Origin: Pseudomonas asplenii
GTDB lineage: Bacteria > Pseudomonadota > Gammaproteobacteria > Pseudomonadales > Pseudomonadaceae
Assembly (NCBI RefSeq): GCF_900105475.1
Contig: NZ_LT629777.1
Location: forward strand, 3,906,001 to 3,970,000
Reading direction: 5' to 3'
DNA: 64,000 nucleotides
Shown: positions 17,246 through 25,050 of the stretch, piece by piece
How positions within the stretch are numbered: the stretch's first letter is position 1
Layout: every line of letters begins with the position of its first letter
The notes under the pieces: generated by a model
The model's database searches: none
What the model was told of the DNA's origin: nothing
Seen by the model: the letters and a program-made list of their open reading frames with translations, nothing else
Position numbers and translations under genes: made by a program

Positions 17246-18084
17246 CCGTGAGCACTTCGCTGACCCGGCAAAGCCAGTTGTTATACGTGGTGGAACCGGT
17301 GCTGGAACTGATGCATGCCGGTGTTCTGCAGCAGGCATTGCTGGATGCGTTTCGCAGTCATGAAGCGGCACTGGTGGATATCGAAGGGGCATTTCATGCG
17401 CTGACGGCTCGTCGTCACGACGCGCAGGCGTTGCGTGGGTTCTTCGCCAGTTGGTCGAAAACCAACAACTCCGCTGCCAGCGTGTCCGGACTGGCCAATC
17501 GAATTACCTTGCTGGCACGCTCCGAACAGGACAGTGCGGCGGCGCAGCGGCTGTACCGGGTGTGCGGCAACCTGCAGCGGATCACGGACGAGGACCTGGG
17601 GGCGCTGGGCAACATTCTGCATGCGGATCTGTTCTACAACATGGCAACGCCGCTCTGTGGTGATGACCAATGGCTGCTGAAGGAAAACTGCCTGCCTTCG
17701 GCACAAGCTTTCAAGGACTGGACGGACATGCAGCGCCTGCGTGACCGTGATCTGCTGCAAGGGTTGTTGACAACTCTGGTTCATGAGGTCTACACCCATG
17801 GCGAGGTGGAGTTCATTCATCCGCTGTTCAAACAGTGGATCGCGCGTGACATGGGTGTACCTGCCGAAAAGGTCAGGTCCACGGTGGCTTGGGTGACCGT
17901 GCATACCGGTGGCACCGAGAGTAATCATTTTGCTCACGCGGTGGCGGCCGTTGAGGAGTTTGTCGAGGTGATGGACGTGGCGGTGGTCAAGTCGGCAGCG
18001 CAGGAAATATTTGGCGAATACCTGCAGCGCAAGGCGGTGGTGATGCGCGATTGCGCCCAGTACCTGGCTCGACACCATGAATGA
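17242..18084 (+). CDS. Heme-oxygenase-like diiron oxidase (HDO) paralogue 1
   Basis: 280 residues, all-helical, of the iron-containing redox enzyme / Haem_oxygenas_2 group. Candidate metal ligands: E117 (TDEDLG), H127 (ILHADLF), E182/E188 (HEVYTHGE), then H221, E226, H229 and H232 (H-x4-E-x2-H-x2-H). Family members such as UndA, BesC and SznF bind two irons and oxidise amino acids or fatty acids, often with C-C cleavage, desaturation or N-oxygenation. Substrate here is unknown. It overlaps both neighbours and shares the YNMATPLCGDD block with the second HDO at 20669. Confidence 0.75.
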   Translation: MTVSTSLTRQSQLLYVVEPVLELMHAGVLQQALLDAFRSHEAALVDIEGAFHALTARRHDAQALRGFFASWSKTNNSAASVSGLANRITLLARSEQDSAAAQRLYRVCGNLQRITDEDLGALGNILHADLFYNMATPLCGDDQWLLKENCLPSAQAFKDWTDMQRLRDRDLLQGLLTTLVHEVYTHGEVEFIHPLFKQWIARDMGVPAEKVRSTVAWVTVHTGGTESNHFAHAVAAVEEFVEVMDVAVVKSAAQEIFGEYLQRKAVVMRDCAQYLARHHE

Positions 18085-19297
18085 CCTCGCGCAGCCGTTG
18101 CCCACGCCCGCAGTAACCGCCGAGGACGCGACCAGGCGCCGCCGTGTGTTGTTTGCCGGTTGTGGTGCCCATGCCATCCACGACGGGCTGACGGACGTGA
18201 TCTATGTGTTGCTGCCGGTATGGCAGGCACAATTCGCCATGAGCTATGCCCAGGTCGGTCTGTTGCGGGGCGCCTATTCGGCCATGATGGCCGGCTTTCA
18301 ATTGCTCGCCAGTCGCGCGGCCAAACGCTGGGGGCGCAAGCGTCTGCTGGTCGGGGGAACGCTGCTGGCTGGGTTGGCGTACCTGGTGGCGGGGTATGCC
18401 GGTGGGCTCGGCGTTTTGCTGTTGGCGCTGATGATGGGCGGCTTGGGTGCCAGCACCCAGCATCCTTTGGCGTCCTCGCTGATCACCGATGCCTATGAGC
18501 CCGGCGGTGGGGTAAAGCAGGCGCTGTCACAGTACAACTTCGCCGGTGATATCGGCAAAACCCTCGTGCCTGGTCTTGTCGGCTTGTTGCTGACGGTGAT
18601 CAGCTGGCGCGCCAGCGTGATGTGGGTGGGCGTATTGGGCCTCGCTGTGGCGCTGTGGCTGTGGTGGTTGATTCCGTCGGCCGCGAGCAGCGCGCAGGCG
18701 AAAAAAACCAAGTCCGTTGACGGCAAGGGTTCTGCCAGCGGGTTGCGGGCGATGATCGTGACCGGCACCCTCGATAGCGCGGTACGCATGGGCTTTCTGA
18801 CGTTCCTGCCGTTCCTGCTCCAGTCCAAGGGCGCTGGCAGCGCCGGTATTGGCCTGGCCCTGACGATGTTGTTTGTCGGCGGGGCGTTCGGCAAGCTGTT
18901 CTGCGGTTACCTGGGCGCACGGATTGGGATGATGAAAACCGTATGGCTGACGGAGTTCACCACGGCCACCCTGATCATCATGGCCTTGTTCCTGCCATAC
19001 CTGGGGCTGATGGCGGTGTTGCCGTTGCTGGGCCTGGCTCTCAATGGCACTTCATCGGTGCTGTATGGCGCGGTGCCGGACCTGGCCGGTGAAGGCAGGG
19101 TCGACCATGCCTTTGCCTTGTTCTACACCGGCACCATTGGCGGAGGGGCGTTGGCGCCGGTGCTGTTTGGTGGCCTGGGAGACGTGACCGGTATTCCGAT
19201 TGCGGTGGTCGGCCTGGCGGCACTTTTGTTATTGACCTTGCCTCTTTCATGGTGGGTACAGAAAGGCCTGGATTCAATCCACGGCAAGTATCAATAA
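18077..19297 (+). CDS. MFS transporter 2 (fosmidomycin-resistance-like efflux)
   Basis: 406 residues, 12 membrane helices. The opening HAIHDGLTDVIYVLLPVWQ followed by MSYAQVGLLRG is the signature of the MFS branch that includes fosmidomycin-resistance (Fsr-like) efflux proteins. Fosmidomycin is itself a phosphonate, so export of, or resistance to, the cluster's phosphonate product is attractive. The start overlaps HDO1 by 8 bases. Assignment as MFS is firm, substrate is inference. Confidence 0.82.
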   Translation: MNDLAQPLPTPAVTAEDATRRRRVLFAGCGAHAIHDGLTDVIYVLLPVWQAQFAMSYAQVGLLRGAYSAMMAGFQLLASRAAKRWGRKRLLVGGTLLAGLAYLVAGYAGGLGVLLLALMMGGLGASTQHPLASSLITDAYEPGGGVKQALSQYNFAGDIGKTLVPGLVGLLLTVISWRASVMWVGVLGLAVALWLWWLIPSAASSAQAKKTKSVDGKGSASGLRAMIVTGTLDSAVRMGFLTFLPFLLQSKGAGSAGIGLALTMLFVGGAFGKLFCGYLGARIGMMKTVWLTEFTTATLIIMALFLPYLGLMAVLPLLGLALNGTSSVLYGAVPDLAGEGRVDHAFALFYTGTIGGGALAPVLFGGLGDVTGIPIAVVGLAALLLLTLPLSWWVQKGLDSIHGKYQ

Positions 19298-19329
19298 CGA
19301 CTGAAAGAGTATTGGCTTGTACGTCAAGT

Positions 19330-19375
19330 TGTCATCAAGCTGTCAATGCACCGAAGTAAGGGGCACTTGATGACA
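19330..19375. promoter_or_regulatory. Inverted repeat inside the phosphonate operon
   Basis: Perfect 10-bp arms tgtcatcaag (19330-19339) and cttgatgaca (19366-19375), separated by 26 bases, in the 104-bp gap between MFS2 and the aminotransferase. Extra tcaag words lie nearby. It may be an operator for an internal promoter or an RNA stem that balances the two halves of the operon. Confidence 0.5.
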
Positions 19376-19401
19376 GTGATGAGCACACGTGCAGGTATAC
19401 A

Positions 19402-20640
19402 ATGAATAATAATGAATTATCAGCTCCTCGGTTTTGTCTGTCGCAACGCGCGCTGCAATTAACGCCTCCTGGAACTTCCAGTATGCGGAGTAAGGCCAAC
19501 GCTTTAAAGGAAAGCGGAGTGCACGTTATCAACTTCGCCGCCGGCGAGTTGTCATTCGATGCCAGCGCACAAATGAAAGCGGGAGCCCTGGAAGCTATCC
19601 AGGGGGCGCGCAACCGCTATACCCCACCACTGGGGCTGCCTCGCTTGCGCGAACAACTGGCGCTGCGGGTGACGGAGCGTACCGGGGTCGCGTTCGCGGC
19701 CAGCGAAGTGGCGGTGACCGCCGGGGCCAAGCAGGCGCTCTACAATGCCTGCATGGTGCTGCTCAACCCGGGCGATGAAGTCATCGTGCCGATCCCTCAC
19801 TGGGAGACGTTTCCGACGCAGATTCGTCTGGCAGGCGCTACCCCGGTGGGTGTGGATACACGCCCCGACGATTATCGCCTGACCGCCAGGGCCGTGAGGG
19901 CTGCGCTTACGCCGCGTACCCGGATGATCGTGATCAACAGCCCCAACAATCCAACCGGCACCGTGTATCAAAAGCAGCAGTTGCTCGAGATCGCCCAACT
20001 GGCGGTCGATCATCAGCTGTGGGTGTTGTTTGACGAGTGTTATCGCAATCTCACTCGAGAGCCGTTCGAGCATCACAACATTCTGTCGTTGTTGCCGGCG
20101 CTCAAGCCCCAGTCGGTGTTGATCGATTCATTCTCCAAAAGCCAGGCCGTCACCGGCTGGCGGGTCGGGTACGCCTGTGCGCCGGCCCAGGTCATTTCGG
20201 CCATGCACAACCTGCAAGGCCACACCACATCGAACCCCAGCAGCCTCTCGCAGTACGCTGCACTGGCCACGATCAGCGCGGGCAGCGAACCCTTTGTCGC
20301 TCAGCTTGGGCCCTTTCTGCAACGGCAACTGGACACGGCACGCAGCTACCTGGATCAGGTGCCCGGTTTGACCTATGCGCCGCCGGAAGGCGCCTTTTAC
20401 CTGTATATCGACGTCACCCCCTGGCTGGGTGGTCTTTATCACGGCGAACAGGTCAGGGACGTCGACCACCTCAGCGATCTGTTGTTGACCGAGGCGCATA
20501 TTGCGGTAGTGCCCGGATCCGGCTGCGGTGACCCTTCCAGTATCAGAATCTCTTATGCACTCGAACCTGAAGAGTTGGTCGAGGGCTTGTCTCGTTTCGT
20601 GCAGTTTTTGTCGTCGGTCGAACGCTTGAATAACCACTGA
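19402..20640 (+). CDS. PLP aminotransferase class I/II, candidate phosphonopyruvate transaminase
   Basis: 412 residues, fold type I PLP enzyme of the aspartate aminotransferase Ib type. PLP lysine K246 in SFSKSQAVTGWRVGYA, D211 in LFDECY, N183 in NSPNNPTGT and R254 are visible, so it is catalytically complete. Next to a PEP mutase, the natural reaction would be phosphonopyruvate plus an amino donor to phosphonoalanine. This would pull the unfavourable mutase equilibrium forward in place of the missing decarboxylase. A tailoring role is the alternative. Confidence 0.85.
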   Translation: MNNNELSAPRFCLSQRALQLTPPGTSSMRSKANALKESGVHVINFAAGELSFDASAQMKAGALEAIQGARNRYTPPLGLPRLREQLALRVTERTGVAFAASEVAVTAGAKQALYNACMVLLNPGDEVIVPIPHWETFPTQIRLAGATPVGVDTRPDDYRLTARAVRAALTPRTRMIVINSPNNPTGTVYQKQQLLEIAQLAVDHQLWVLFDECYRNLTREPFEHHNILSLLPALKPQSVLIDSFSKSQAVTGWRVGYACAPAQVISAMHNLQGHTTSNPSSLSQYAALATISAGSEPFVAQLGPFLQRQLDTARSYLDQVPGLTYAPPEGAFYLYIDVTPWLGGLYHGEQVRDVDHLSDLLLTEAHIAVVPGSGCGDPSSIRISYALEPEELVEGLSRFVQFLSSVERLNNH

Positions 20641-20668
20641 TTCAATAAAAATAATGTCAGGAGAACAT

Positions 20669-21499
20669 ATGGAAAGTTCAAACGGGGTATTCATGGATTA
20701 CGTGAATCAGGCATTGGTTGAAGTTGAGGACCGTAATCTGGTGGAAGCACTGCTGGACGGTTTCATCAATAACGCCGATCGGCTGATTGATTACACTCGG
20801 CGTTATGAAGACATGACCTCGCAACCCTGGTCGACCTCTTCGCTGTGTACATTCTTTTGTGGTTGGAGAAGTCCTGACGGGGCGGCCCATGCCGTTGCCA
20901 GTATTATCGTGCGCCTCCTGCAACTGTCCGAGTCGGTGCCTGAGCCTGAGTCGAAGTTGGCGTTGCTCGAAGCCGCCAGGCATTGCGGCGAAATCATTGT
21001 CGAGGATGTGGGCCTGGGGGAGATGCACGGCCATCCCCACCACTCCAAGCTGTATCAGCGCATGGCCACGACCATCTGCGGTTCTGATGACTGGCGGTTG
21101 CAGGACCGCTACCTGAACCCTATCACCAAGGAGTTTTCGGCCTGGGTGGGGGAAAAGCGCCCCCTCGCACCGGACCTGACCGAAGCTCTGGAAATGATGG
21201 CGCTGACCGAGCTGTTCAATACCGGCGAATACAACGTGATGACGCCTTTGTGGAAACGCTGGCTGCGCGAATCACGCGGTTATCCGGCCGGAGAAACTCA
21301 CCGCATCGCAGCCTTTCTCAGCGTTCATTGCGGCAGTGTCGAGGCGCGGCATTTCTGTCATGCCACCGATGCCCTGGCGCTGTACTGCCAGGCCACTGGC
21401 CAATCGATCAACTACCGCCGCATTGCGGCACTGTCCAATGAGTATGTGGTTCGTGCCTGTGAGCATCTGGGCAAGATGGCGTCGGTCCTTGCGGCCTAG
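20669..21499 (+). CDS. Heme-oxygenase-like diiron oxidase (HDO) paralogue 2
   Basis: 276 residues from the ATG at 20669, which has an AGGAG site about 6 bases upstream. Candidate ligands: E112 (IVEDVG), H124/H125 (HPHHSKL), E181/E187 (TELFNTGE), then H220, E225, H228 and H231, with the same H-x4-E-x2-H-x2-H spacing as HDO1. The block RMATTICGSDDW parallels NMATPLCGDDQW in HDO1, so the two are diverged paralogues. Each probably performs a separate oxidative step. A heterodimer is also possible. Confidence 0.75.
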   Translation: MESSNGVFMDYVNQALVEVEDRNLVEALLDGFINNADRLIDYTRRYEDMTSQPWSTSSLCTFFCGWRSPDGAAHAVASIIVRLLQLSESVPEPESKLALLEAARHCGEIIVEDVGLGEMHGHPHHSKLYQRMATTICGSDDWRLQDRYLNPITKEFSAWVGEKRPLAPDLTEALEMMALTELFNTGEYNVMTPLWKRWLRESRGYPAGETHRIAAFLSVHCGSVEARHFCHATDALALYCQATGQSINYRRIAALSNEYVVRACEHLGKMASVLAA

Positions 21500-21564
21500 G
21501 GGCGTCGACGACTTTTCCGATAATCCATTGATCACGGTCATCGATACGATGACAGGAGAACCTG

Positions 21565-22950
21565 ATGCGCCTTGAATCCGATTCCATGGGCTCTGTGCCG
21601 GTAGCGCCTGACAAATACTGGGGCGCGCAGACGGAGCGCTCGATCCATCACTTTCCCATTGGCCGTTCACGCTTCCGTTGGGGCGGTCCCATGATCCGCT
21701 CCATGGGGATTCTGAAAAAAGCCGCAGCCTTGGCGAACCTCGCCTTGGGCGAACTGCCCGAGTCGGTTGCCTTGCCGATTGTGCGGGCCGCCGACGAAGT
21801 CATCGACGGCAAGCTGGACGAGCATTTTCCGCTGGTGGTGTTCCAGACGGGGTCTGGCACGCAATCGAACATGAACGCCAATGAGGTCATTGCCAACCGG
21901 GCGATCGAGATGCTCGGCGGGGAGATGGGCAGCAAGACTCCGATCCATCCCAATGATCACGTCAACCGTGGGCAGTCGTCGAACGATACGTTCCCCACGG
22001 CCATGTACATGGTGGTCGTGGCGGAAGTCTTCGAAACCTTGCTCCCGGGGGTGACGCTGCTGCGCAATACCTTGGCGGCCAAGGCCCAGGCTTTTGCCGA
22101 TTTGGTGAAGGTCGGCCGGACTCATTTGCAGGACGCGACGCCGATCACCCTGGGCCAGGAGATCGGTGGCTGGGTCGAGCAGCTCGACTACACGCTCAAG
22201 GGCATCGAGCAGAATATCCAGGGGTTGTATGACCTGGCCATCGGTGGCACGGCTGTGGGGACCGGGCTCAATGCCCACCCACGCTTTGGCGATGAGTGCG
22301 CGCGGCACATCGCAGAGCTGACCGGCTATCCATTCAGGGCATCGTCGAACAAGTTCTTTTCCCTGGCAGCCCATGATGCGTTGGTGAACACCTCGGCGGC
22401 GATCCGCACGCTGGCCATGGCCCTGCTGAAGATCGCCAATGATGTGCGCTGGCTGGCAAGTGGCCCTCGCTGCGGCATTGGCGAGATCGATATCCCCGAA
22501 AACGAACCCGGTTCGTCGATCATGCCGGGCAAGGTGAACCCGACCCAGTGCGAGGCGCTGACCATGGTCTGCACCCAGGTCTTCGGCAACGACGCGACGG
22601 TGGCCTTTGCCGGCAGCCAGGGCAACTTTCAACTGAATGTCTACAAGCCGGTGATGGTGCACAACGTGCTGGAGAGCATCACCCTGTTGGCAGAGTCGTG
22701 CCGCGCGTTCAACGATTATTGTGCCGAGGGCATCACTCCCAACCTGCCTCGAATCGAGGCCAACCTGCAGAAAAACCTCATGCTGGTCACCGCGTTGAAT
22801 CGCCACATCGGTTACGACAAGGCCGCGATCATCGCCAAGACCGCCCATCACGAGGGGAAATCCTTGCGGGAGGTGGCGCAGCAATTGGGCTTCGTCTCCC
22901 CCGACGAGTTCGATCGATTCGTCATCCCCCTGGACATGACGCACTCATGA
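21565..22950 (+). CDS. Class II fumarase / aspartase-superfamily lyase
   Basis: 461 residues, the full length of FumC, with all three signature regions: [14 protein letters not shown] (95-108), [10 protein letters not shown] (184-193, H187) and [11 protein letters not shown] (316-326, S318). The RBS AGGAG precedes the ATG. It is sandwiched between HDO2 and the PEP mutase and coupled to the latter. It may be a housekeeping-type fumarase acting as a resistant target copy, or a lyase that adds or removes water or ammonia from a fumarate/aspartate-like phosphonate such as phosphonoalanine. Sequence alone cannot decide. Confidence 0.88.
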   Translation: MRLESDSMGSVPVAPDKYWGAQTERSIHHFPIGRSRFRWGGPMIRSMGILKKAAALANLALGELPESVALPIVRAADEVIDGKLDEHFPLVVFQTGSGTQSNMNANEVIANRAIEMLGGEMGSKTPIHPNDHVNRGQSSNDTFPTAMYMVVVAEVFETLLPGVTLLRNTLAAKAQAFADLVKVGRTHLQDATPITLGQEIGGWVEQLDYTLKGIEQNIQGLYDLAIGGTAVGTGLNAHPRFGDECARHIAELTGYPFRASSNKFFSLAAHDALVNTSAAIRTLAMALLKIANDVRWLASGPRCGIGEIDIPENEPGSSIMPGKVNPTQCEALTMVCTQVFGNDATVAFAGSQGNFQLNVYKPVMVHNVLESITLLAESCRAFNDYCAEGITPNLPRIEANLQKNLMLVTALNRHIGYDKAAIIAKTAHHEGKSLREVAQQLGFVSPDEFDRFVIPLDMTHS

Positions 22951-22997
22951 TTGGGGCTCCCCGAGAGCACTACCTACCAGACTTTGAGAGGTTTTGT

Positions 22998-23888
22998 ATG
23001 CAGGAAGCAGACGTTCGTCCGGGCAGCCTTCGCGCCCTGTTGGCTACCCGTCGTTGCTTGCGGGTACTGGAAGTGCACAGTCCGATATCCGCCTTGCTGG
23101 CTGAGCAATCACGCCTGGAAACCGGTCCTGGCCAATGGGTGGCCTATGATGCCATCTGGTCCAGTTCACTGACCGACTCGACACAACGAGGCTTGCCCGA
23201 TATAGAAATTCTTTCCCCGAGCAATCGGTTGCAGGGTATCCGCGAGATTTTCGATGTGTGTGCCTTGCCGATGATTTACGACGCCGATACCGGCGGCAAG
23301 CCGGAACATTTCGCCATCCACGTCAAGATGCTCGAGCGTGCGGGCGTCGGTGCCGTGGTGATCGAGGACAAGTGTGGGCTGAAGAAAAACTCGCTGTTTG
23401 GCAATGACGTCAGCCAGGCTCAGGAATCAATCGAGGCGTTTTGCCAGAAGATTCGTCTGGGGCGGGCGAGCAGGGCGCCACAGGGGATGATGATCATTGC
23501 GCGGTGCGAGAGCCTGATTCTGGACCGGGGCATGGACGAGGCCATGGAGCGCTGCCTGGCGTATGCCGAGGCGGGGGCCGACGGCATCATGATTCACAGC
23601 CGCAGGAAGGATGGCGAGGAGGTCCTGGAGTTTGCCCGACGGTTTCGTGCGCATTATCCCGATGTTCCACTGGTCTGCGTTCCCACCAGCTATGCGCATT
23701 TGAGTTTTGAGCAGTTGCAGGAGGCGGGATTCAACGTCGTCATCTATGCCAACCACATGTTGCGCAGTGCATACATGGCGATGAAGGAGGTGGCCACGGG
23801 GATCCTGAAGCATGGGCGTACGCTGGAGGTGGAGCAACGTTGCCTGGGGATCGATGAGATCCTGGACTTGATCCCCGGCACCCGTTAA
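22998..23888 (+). CDS. pepM: Phosphoenolpyruvate phosphomutase (PEP mutase)
   Basis: 296 residues of the isocitrate lyase/PEP mutase superfamily. The diagnostic PEP mutase motif EDK-x5-NS is exact (E123-D124-K125, CGLKK, N131-S132). Other support: EVHSPISA (25-32), WSSSLTDS near 54-61, DADTGG (95-100) and ARCESL (168-173). It rearranges PEP to phosphonopyruvate, forming the C-P bond, the entry step of almost all phosphonate biosynthesis. Start 22998 has a GAGAGG site. An earlier in-frame ATG at 22947 overlaps the fumarase stop (ATGA) and would add 17 residues. Last gene of the operon. Confidence 0.92.
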   Translation: MQEADVRPGSLRALLATRRCLRVLEVHSPISALLAEQSRLETGPGQWVAYDAIWSSSLTDSTQRGLPDIEILSPSNRLQGIREIFDVCALPMIYDADTGGKPEHFAIHVKMLERAGVGAVVIEDKCGLKKNSLFGNDVSQAQESIEAFCQKIRLGRASRAPQGMMIIARCESLILDRGMDEAMERCLAYAEAGADGIMIHSRRKDGEEVLEFARRFRAHYPDVPLVCVPTSYAHLSFEQLQEAGFNVVIYANHMLRSAYMAMKEVATGILKHGRTLEVEQRCLGIDEILDLIPGTR

Positions 23889-24023
23889 CGCGTCGACAAG
23901 GGGGCAGGGGCAGCAGGAAAGGCTGCTGCTGGCGGGGGCCGAATCGGTCCTCGCCGCTTCTTTGCTTTCGCCCGGTCCCTGGGCGACAGGTTGGTTGCGC
24001 TTACCGTTGCGGTCCGGCCGGTA

Positions 24024-24893
24024 TCACTCTTCCACGTCCATGAACTCTTTCGCCCAGGCCACGTAGCTCTCGGGAAAGGTGTAGGTGTGGGTCAGCTCCG
24101 TGGCGCTGAGGTTCGAGGTGCTGTGGGTGACCTGGCGCTGGGCTCGCAGGCTATCGTAGGTGGCCTTGATCGAGGCGAAGTAGGCGCCGTGGCCGGCGAC
24201 GATCACGCGTACACCCAGGTCCGTCAGGCGCTGGCTGTCATTGAGTTTCGGGTTGCCGTAGGTCACCAGCATCAATGGCACGCTGAGGTTTTCCGCGATC
24301 TGCTCCAGGTGGTCGAAATCGCTGATGCCCACCATGCAGATGCCATCGGCGCCGGCCTTTTCATAGGCTTTGGTGCGTTCGATGATGGCCTGGGTCGGCA
24401 GTGCACCGGCATTGGTCCGGGCGATGATCGTCAACTCCGGGTCGACACGGGCCTCGAGGGCGGCCTTGACCTTGCCGATGCCTTCCTCAATGGAGATCAG
24501 GTCCGTGGACTTGCGGCCGAACTGTGCAGGCAGCAGGGTATCTTCGATGGTCAGTGCTGCGACGCCGGCGCGTTCGAGTTCTTCGACGGTGCGCATGACG
24601 TTGAGGGCATTGCCGTAACCGTGGTCGGCGTCAGCGATGAAAGGTAGCTGGGCGACACGGCCGATCCGCGTGGCCTGTTCGACGAATTCACTCAGGGTGA
24701 TCAGGGCGAAGTCGGGGGCCGCCAGCACTTGCAGCGAGGCGACCGAGCCACCGAGGATACCGACCTCGAAACCCAGGTCGGCCGCGATGCGTGCGGACAT
24801 CGGGTCAAAAACGGACGCTGTTTCTACGCAGGTCGGTTTGGCGAGCAATTCACGGAAATTACGACGAAGAGCGGTGTGGGAGATTTTCGGCAT
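24024..24893 (-). CDS. Oxaloacetate decarboxylase (PA4872 type)
   Basis: 289 residues of the same isocitrate lyase/PEP mutase superfamily, but strongly similar along its length to P. aeruginosa PA4872, an oxaloacetate decarboxylase. Shared stretches include [34 protein letters not shown] and [16 protein letters not shown]. The EDK-x5-NS motif is replaced by [10 protein letters not shown], so it is not a PEP mutase. Start 24893 is chosen because AGGA lies 6-7 bases upstream. It is convergent with the phosphonate operon and is probably a core gene, not a cluster member. Confidence 0.88.
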   Translation of the reverse strand: MPKISHTALRRNFRELLAKPTCVETASVFDPMSARIAADLGFEVGILGGSVASLQVLAAPDFALITLSEFVEQATRIGRVAQLPFIADADHGYGNALNVMRTVEELERAGVAALTIEDTLLPAQFGRKSTDLISIEEGIGKVKAALEARVDPELTIIARTNAGALPTQAIIERTKAYEKAGADGICMVGISDFDHLEQIAENLSVPLMLVTYGNPKLNDSQRLTDLGVRVIVAGHGAYFASIKATYDSLRAQRQVTHSTSNLSATELTHTYTFPESYVAWAKEFMDVEE

Positions 24894-25050
24894 GATCATT
24901 CCTGGTTCTGGCCATCGTCAAATACGATCTATGCCTGTTCATAATGCGGCGAGACTACCACGCAGGACCACAGGCAGTTATGACGTTTGAGAATAGGCTA
25001 TGCGCCATGCACATAGGCTTGGCGTCTGGCCCCGACGGTTCCTGCCGAGC

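Noticed and set aside
24024..24893. Second PEP mutase
   Set aside because: The EDK-x5-NS motif is absent ([10 protein letters not shown]) and the sequence is close to the PA4872 oxaloacetate decarboxylase.
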